Shown: piece by piece, positions 4,892 through 8,723 of the stretch
How positions within the stretch are numbered: the first letter of the stretch is position 1
How the letters are laid out: each line of letters starts with the position of its first letter
From: an uncultured Peptococcaceae bacterium
GTDB taxonomy: Bacteria; Bacillota; Desulfotomaculia; Desulfotomaculales; Desulfallaceae
Direction: 5' to 3'
Length of the DNA: 8,723 nucleotides
NCBI GenBank assembly: GCA_913064925.1
Contig: CAJYBN010000118.1
Span: 1 to 8,723 of the forward strand
Position numbers and translations under genes: made by a program
Notes under the pieces: generated by a model
Seen by the model: only the letters and a program-made list of their open reading frames with translations
Told to the model about the DNA's origin: nothing
Databases searched by the model: none

Positions 4892-6121
4892 ATGGAGCCG
4901 ATAAGGGTTTTAATAGTGGACGACGTTACCAATACGAGAGAGGATATCAAGCGGTTCTTGTATTTTGAGGAGGATATAGAGGTGGTCGGCGAGGCGGGCA
5001 CCGGTGAGGAAGCTGTCGAGCTGGCACAAAGCATTAAGCCCGACGTTATCCTGATGGACATCAACCTGCCGGGCATGGACGGCATTGCGGCCTCGGAAAT
5101 AATTTCTGTGGAGGTGCCAGAAGCGGCCATTATCATTATTTCTATCCAGGGCGAGCAGGAGTACCTAAAAAAGGCCATGGCCGCCGGAGCCAGGGACTAC
5201 CTGGTTAAACCCTTTACCAGCACGGACCTGGCGGAAACCGTGCGCCGCGCCAACGCTTTTACGCGCAAAAGGCACCTGCACCTGGTGGGCCGGGAGGAAA
5301 AGCGGGGCGCGCGGGAAAGGGCTTTGCCGGGTAAAACAATTACCCTTTTCAGCACCAAGGGCGGTTTGGGTAAGACCACGCTGGCTTGCAACCTGGCTGT
5401 GGCCCTGGCCGGGGAAACCGGGAAAAACGTAGTTTTGGTGGACCTGGACCTGCAGGGGGGCGACGTATCCGTCATGTTGAACCTCACGGCCACGCACACC
5501 ATTTCCGACCTGGTGCAGGAGGAACTGGAAAAGGACGTGACGGTGACGGACACCTTCCTTGCCGCGCACTTCTCCGGCATCAAGGTGCTCTGCGCCCCGG
5601 CCAGCCCGGAACAGGCCGAGCTGGTCATGCCCCAGCACGTCACTAAGATAATCAACTACCTGAAAACTACTTTCGATTTCGTCATAGTGGATACGGCGCC
5701 TTCTTACAGTGAAATCAACCTCAACGTGCTGGAAATAACTGACCATATTCTGGTGCTGGTGGCCCAGGACCTGCCCACCTTAAAGCACGTGCGTTCCACC
5801 GTCGAGGTGTTGGGCGCCCTGCAGTACACGGAAAAGATAGGCTTGGTGCTGAACCAGCTGCGGCCGGACGGCATCAGCGTCAAGGAACTGGAAAAAAACT
5901 TGGGCCAGGTCATGTCCGCGGTCATTCCCACCGACGACAAAACCGTCCTGCAGTCGGTGAACAAGGGACAGCCGTTTGTGCTGGGGCAAAAGACCAGCCG
6001 GGTGGCGGAAAAGGTGGTCGAGCTGGCCCGCAAGATGAGCGCAGAAAAAAAAGCGGTCAAACCGGAACGGCAGGTACCCGGCATCCGTTCTATAGCTAGA
6101 ATCTTTAGTCTGTCGAGGTGA
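4892..6121 (+). CDS. tadZ: TadZ/CpaE-like protein: receiver domain fused to ParA/MinD-type ATPase
   Basis: A 409-residue two-domain protein. Residues 1-122 form a complete response-regulator receiver: acidic pair D10-D11, phosphoacceptor D56 in L-M-D-I-N-L-P-G-M-D-G, S84 and K106 in L-V-K-P-F. A basic linker (about 123-146) leads to a ParA/MinD-type ATPase with deviant Walker A K156-G-G-L-G-K161-T-T, the switch region V-D184-L-D186-L-Q-G-G-D, and a Walker B-like V-I-V-D-T-A-P. TadZ/CpaE proteins place the Tad machine at the cell pole. In many of them the receiver-like domain has lost its aspartates; here all are kept, so phosphorylation by a histidine kinase is plausible. No kinase gene lies in the window. 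ATG 4892 has AGGGGG (4878-4883) 8 bases upstream. The gene ends 7 bases before tadA, whose ribosome site overlaps this gene's end. Confidence 0.93.
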   Translation: MEPIRVLIVDDVTNTREDIKRFLYFEEDIEVVGEAGTGEEAVELAQSIKPDVILMDINLPGMDGIAASEIISVEVPEAAIIIISIQGEQEYLKKAMAAGARDYLVKPFTSTDLAETVRRANAFTRKRHLHLVGREEKRGARERALPGKTITLFSTKGGLGKTTLACNLAVALAGETGKNVVLVDLDLQGGDVSVMLNLTATHTISDLVQEELEKDVTVTDTFLAAHFSGIKVLCAPASPEQAELVMPQHVTKIINYLKTTFDFVIVDTAPSYSEINLNVLEITDHILVLVAQDLPTLKHVRSTVEVLGALQYTEKIGLVLNQLRPDGISVKELEKNLGQVMSAVIPTDDKTVLQSVNKGQPFVLGQKTSRVAEKVVELARKMSAEKKAVKPERQVPGIRSIARIFSLSR

Positions 6122-6122
6122 T
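6115..6122 (+). promoter_or_regulatory. Ribosome binding site for the TTG start of tadA
   Basis: GAGGTGAT spans the tadZ stop codon and lies 6 bases before TTG 6129. The first in-frame ATG (about 6159) follows an A-run with no ribosome site and would remove the first 10 residues, so the TTG start is preferred. The overlap suggests translational coupling of tadZ and tadA. Confidence 0.65.
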
Positions 6123-6128
6123 TGAGGC

Positions 6129-7466
6129 TTGTCCTTGCTGGAGCGCTTGGAAAAAAACATGGAAAGGAACGAACCGCCCCGGGGACCGCATGACAAGGAC
6201 CCTTACAAGGACCTGCGCGCTGCACTGCATAAAAAAGTGGTGGCCGAGCTATCGGGACTACAGCTGGGGCCGGAAAGCAACATGGAAGAGGTGGCGGAAC
6301 GGGCCAGGGTTCTGATTATGCAAAACCTGGTCAATGAAAACGGTTCCTTGTCCAGGGCCGAAAAGGAACGGCTGGCCAGTGAGATTATCAACGACGCCAT
6401 CGGGTACGGTCCCATTACGCCTTTGCTGCAGGACCCCGAAGTAACGGAGATCATGGTCAACGGGCCCGAGGCGGTATATGTAGAGCGGCAAGGCAAACTG
6501 GAGCTGACGGGGATCAAGTTCAGGGACAACGAGCATGTCAGCCACATTATCGAAAAAATCGTATCACCCATCGGGCGCCGCGTTGACGAAAGCTCACCCA
6601 TGGTGGACGCCAGGCTGCCCGACGGGTCGCGGGTGAACGTAATTATTCCTCCGCTGTCACTTACCGGCCCCGTCATGACCATCAGGAAGTTTTACCGGGA
6701 CCCCCTGACGGTGGAGGACCTCATTAAACTGGGCACGCTGACGGCGGAAATGGCTGAGTTTTTGGAGGCGTGCGTCAAGGGGCGCCTGAACATAGTTGTT
6801 TCCGGCGGCACCGGGAGCGGCAAGACCACCACTTTAAACGTGCTGTCCTCGTTCATTCCCGATAACGAAAGGATCATCACTGTGGAGGATTCGGCCGAGC
6901 TGCAATTGAGGCAGGAGCACGTTATCACCCTGGAGAGCAGGCCGCCCAACATCGAGGGTAAGGGTGCCGTAACCATACGCGACCTGGTCCGCAACTGCCT
7001 GCGCATGCGCCCGGACCGCATCGTGGTGGGCGAGGTGCGCAGCGGCGAGGCCCTGGACATGCTGCAGGCCATGAACACCGGGCATGATGGTTCCCTGACC
7101 ACCGGCCACGCCAATTCCCCCCGGGATATGCTGTCCCGCTTGGAAACCATGGTCCTCATGGCTGGGATGGACATCCCGGTGCGGGCCATACGGGAACAGA
7201 TTTCCTCGGCTATTGACTTGATTATTCACCAGAGCAGGATGAAGGACGGGTCGCGCAAGATCACGCACATTACCGAGGTGCAGGGTATGGAGGGGGACGT
7301 TATTACGCTGCAGGACCTGTTTGTGTTCAGGCAAACGGGGTTTGACAATGAGGGCAGGATTACCGGCCGGTTTGAGGCTACCGGCATCAAGCCCCGGTTT
7401 ACCGGTAAGCTGGAGGCGTACGGCATTAAGTTGCGCAGCGACTTGTTTGCGGGCGATTACTGGTGA
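6129..7466 (+). CDS. tadA: Tad secretion ATPase TadA/CpaF (GspE/VirB11 family)
   Basis: A 445-residue cytoplasmic secretion ATPase of the CpaF branch. The N-terminal part has helices and the typical I-G-Y-G-P-I-T-P-L-L-Q-D-P-E-V-T-E-I-M-V-N-G block, then R-V-D-E-S-S-P-M-V-D-A-R-L-P-D-G-S-R with I-R-K-F. The ATPase domain shows Walker A G226-G-T-G-S-G-K232-T-T, an Asp-box-like E-D-S-A-E-L-Q-L, Walker B I-V-V-G-E302-V-R, and a His box T-G-H319-D-G-S-L-T-T-G-H327-A-N. All key residues are present, so it should be active. It drives Flp pilus extension, and in single-ATPase Tad systems probably also retraction, acting on the TadB/TadC platform. Length and order are normal; only the short C-terminal tail after I-T-E-V-Q-G (about 70 residues with repeated F-x-A-T-G / A-Y-G-I-K-like motifs) looks lineage-specific. 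Start: TTG 6129. Confidence 0.96.
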   Translation: MSLLERLEKNMERNEPPRGPHDKDPYKDLRAALHKKVVAELSGLQLGPESNMEEVAERARVLIMQNLVNENGSLSRAEKERLASEIINDAIGYGPITPLLQDPEVTEIMVNGPEAVYVERQGKLELTGIKFRDNEHVSHIIEKIVSPIGRRVDESSPMVDARLPDGSRVNVIIPPLSLTGPVMTIRKFYRDPLTVEDLIKLGTLTAEMAEFLEACVKGRLNIVVSGGTGSGKTTTLNVLSSFIPDNERIITVEDSAELQLRQEHVITLESRPPNIEGKGAVTIRDLVRNCLRMRPDRIVVGEVRSGEALDMLQAMNTGHDGSLTTGHANSPRDMLSRLETMVLMAGMDIPVRAIREQISSAIDLIIHQSRMKDGSRKITHITEVQGMEGDVITLQDLFVFRQTGFDNEGRITGRFEATGIKPRFTGKLEAYGIKLRSDLFAGDYW

Positions 7467-7544
7467 TTTTTAGCAAAGGCCCCCGGGTCGCTAGCCTCCG
7501 GTTTCGGTGCAAGGACGGGCTGTGGGCGGCCGGGCCGGCCGAGC

Positions 7545-7552
7545 GGGAGGTG
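7545..7552 (+). promoter_or_regulatory. Ribosome binding site deciding the tadB start
   Basis: GGGAGGTG lies 6 bases before ATG 7559, one of the strongest sites in the window. It shows that the in-frame GTG at 7463, which overlaps the tadA stop codon, is probably not the main start. Confidence 0.8.
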
Positions 7553-7558
7553 CATATT

Positions 7559-8524
7559 ATGCAGCCGGTGTACATTGCCGCCCTGGCATTTGCCAGTGCG
7601 GTTCTGCTGGTCCTGGGCCTGTATCGTCCCAGGATAGTAGATTACCAGGAATATTCCCGGCGCATGGCCAAAATATTGCACAAGAAAAACGAAGCCGCCG
7701 GAACGGGCGGCGGGCGCGGCATCAAAAGGATAACCGGACGCTTATACGGCCTGCTTAAAAACATGATGAGCGTCACGCCGCTGCGGCGCTGGGCGGAAAG
7801 GGAACTAACCAAGGCTGACCTGCCCCTGCGGGGCGAAGAATTCCTGGCTTTTTCCGTGACGGTGATGGGCGCCGCCGTGCTGTTCACCCTGCTGGCTACG
7901 GGCAGCTGGACGGCAGCACTGGTGGTAATGGTGGTAATGCTGCCCGCGCCCTCCTTGTTTCTACGCTGGGCCAAGCAGAAGCGGCTGGCCAGGATTAACG
8001 ACCAGATTGGCGACGCCCTCGTGATAATCGCCAATTCCCTTCGTTCCGGATTCAGTTTCCTGCAGGCCATGGACCTAGTAAGGAAGGAAATGCCGGATCC
8101 CATTGCCAGGGAATTCGGGCGCACCTTCCAGGAGATCAACTTGGGTACGCCCACGGAACGGGCTCTGGAAAACATGGTGGAGCGTGTGGGAAGCGACGAC
8201 CTGGAGATGGTGGTAGCGGCGGTGTTGATACAGCGCCAGGTGGGCGGCAACCTGGCCGAGGTGCTGGACAAAATAGCGCATACCGTCAAGGAACGCATAC
8301 GCATCAAGAGAGAGATAAAGACGCTGACCGCTCAGGGACGCATTTCCGGGGTGATCATCGGCCTGCTGCCGGTGGCGCTGGCCTTGTTTTTACTTGTCAT
8401 CAGCCCGCAGTACATGGCGCTGTTATTCCAAAGCCGGGCGGGACTGCTTATGGTGGGTGCGGCTTTGCTGGCCCAGACAACCGGTTTTTTATTGATCAGA
8501 CGCATAGTGGACATTAAGTACTGA
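7559..8524 (+). CDS. tadB: TadB-like inner-membrane platform protein (T2SSF domain)
   Basis: From ATG 7559 the protein has 321 residues. An N-terminal membrane segment (about 4-22) is followed by a cytoplasmic stretch, two hydrophobic segments around 95-137, a cytoplasmic T2SSF/GspF domain from about 150 to 262 (I-G-D-A-L-V-I-I-A-N-S-L-R-S-G-F-S-F-L-Q-A-M, later Q-R-Q-V-G-G-N-L-A-E-V-L-D-K-I), and two C-terminal membrane segments near 264-283 and 293-313. TadB and TadC form the platform that couples TadA to pilin insertion and extraction. The frame stays open upstream to a GTG at 7463, but the extra 32 residues are not hydrophobic, are rich in Arg and Gly and do not resemble TadB. The 92-base gap to tadA is much longer than other gaps in the operon. 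Confidence 0.94.
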   Translation: MQPVYIAALAFASAVLLVLGLYRPRIVDYQEYSRRMAKILHKKNEAAGTGGGRGIKRITGRLYGLLKNMMSVTPLRRWAERELTKADLPLRGEEFLAFSVTVMGAAVLFTLLATGSWTAALVVMVVMLPAPSLFLRWAKQKRLARINDQIGDALVIIANSLRSGFSFLQAMDLVRKEMPDPIAREFGRTFQEINLGTPTERALENMVERVGSDDLEMVVAAVLIQRQVGGNLAEVLDKIAHTVKERIRIKREIKTLTAQGRISGVIIGLLPVALALFLLVISPQYMALLFQSRAGLLMVGAALLAQTTGFLLIRRIVDIKY

Positions 8525-8540
8525 AGTGGGAGGTTGACAT

Positions 8541-8723
8541 ATGCTGTACGTGTTACCCCCGGTTTTCTTGGCAGCCTTCTTTTTATTTTTGTTCGGTTAC
8601 TCTGCCGTATTCGGCGAGCGCCTGGTGCTGGCCAGGCGGGTCGACCAGGTGATGGGCATGCCCCCGGCCACCATTCGGGAAAAGGAATTAAGTGTTCCCT
8701 TCGCCAGGCGGGTGATTAAGCCA
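8541..8723 (+). CDS. tadC: TadC-like platform protein, N-terminal part (cut by the window end)
   Basis: ATG 8541 follows GGGAGGT (8528-8534) by 6 bases, and the frame stays open for 61 codons to the edge of the window. The visible part is an N-terminal membrane segment (residues 5-24, P-P-V-F-L-A-A-F-F-L-F-L-F-G), a basic helix with R-L-V-L-A-R-R-V, and the stretch R-E-K-E-L-S-V-P-F-A-R-R-V-I-K-P, which resembles the region that precedes the T2SSF domain in TadC proteins. Its position 16 bases after tadB supports this strongly. TadC is the second half of the inner-membrane platform. The T2SSF domain itself lies outside the window, so the name rests on context and on the E-x-x-L-S-x-P-F-x-x-R motif. 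Confidence 0.82.
   Translation, partial: MLYVLPPVFLAAFFLFLFGYSAVFGERLVLARRVDQVMGMPPATIREKELSVPFARRVIKP

Noticed and set aside
8534..8719. A 61-codon + strand frame overlapping the start of tadC
   Set aside because: It is a frame-shifted shadow of tadC (ATG 8541), which has the ribosome site, a membrane segment and TadC-like residues and simply lacks a stop before the window ends.
1..8723. CRISPR array, tRNA, rRNA or insertion sequence
   Set aside because: No regularly spaced repeats, tRNA-like arms, transposase motifs or terminal inverted repeats were seen on either strand.

Overview
The window reads as a GC-rich, low-redundancy stretch from a monoderm bacterium, most likely an anaerobic Clostridia-type Firmicute (Peptococcaceae / Desulfotomaculum-Pelotomaculum style). 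This is inferred from strong AGGAGGTG-type Shine-Dalgarno sites, TTG starts, a U-tailed intrinsic terminator, and a Tad pilus locus that has no outer-membrane secretin gene between cpaB and the tadZ-like gene. The organism assignment is an inference, not a match.

Layout. Bases 1-361 hold the 3' end of a Nit2-like carbon-nitrogen hydrolase. A canonical promoter (407-435) then drives a single gene for a YchF-type Obg-family P-loop NTPase (469-1560), closed by a textbook terminator (1571-1597). A roughly 145-base leader that is richer in A+T opens a Tad (tight adherence, Flp-type IVc pilus) operon that runs off the right edge. The gene order is flp1, flp2 (only 57 aa), a strong hairpin, prepilin peptidase (tadV/cpaA), TadE-like pseudopilin, TadG-like protein, cpaB/rcpC, a receiver-ParA fusion (tadZ/cpaE), secretion ATPase tadA/cpaF, tadB, and the 5' end of tadC. 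Every gene is on the + strand. From the peptidase onward the gaps are 6-20 bases, except for 92 bases before tadB.

How the parts work together. The two Flp prepilins and the TadE pseudopilin share a G|Q-x-x-x-E-(Y/F) processing motif that the neighbouring TadV-type aspartic peptidase is expected to cleave. TadA ATPase with the TadB/TadC platform would assemble the mature subunits. The TadZ-like protein would place the machine in the cell, and its receiver domain keeps every phosphorylation residue, so it may take two-component input. CpaB and TadG-like proteins would act outside the membrane. The hairpin after flp2 probably lets the prepilins be made in excess over the machinery.

I see no wholly new system. 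The points most worth a second look are the short second prepilin, the intact receiver on the ParA-like protein, the missing secretin, the altered P-loop of the YchF-like protein and the unexplained flp leader.
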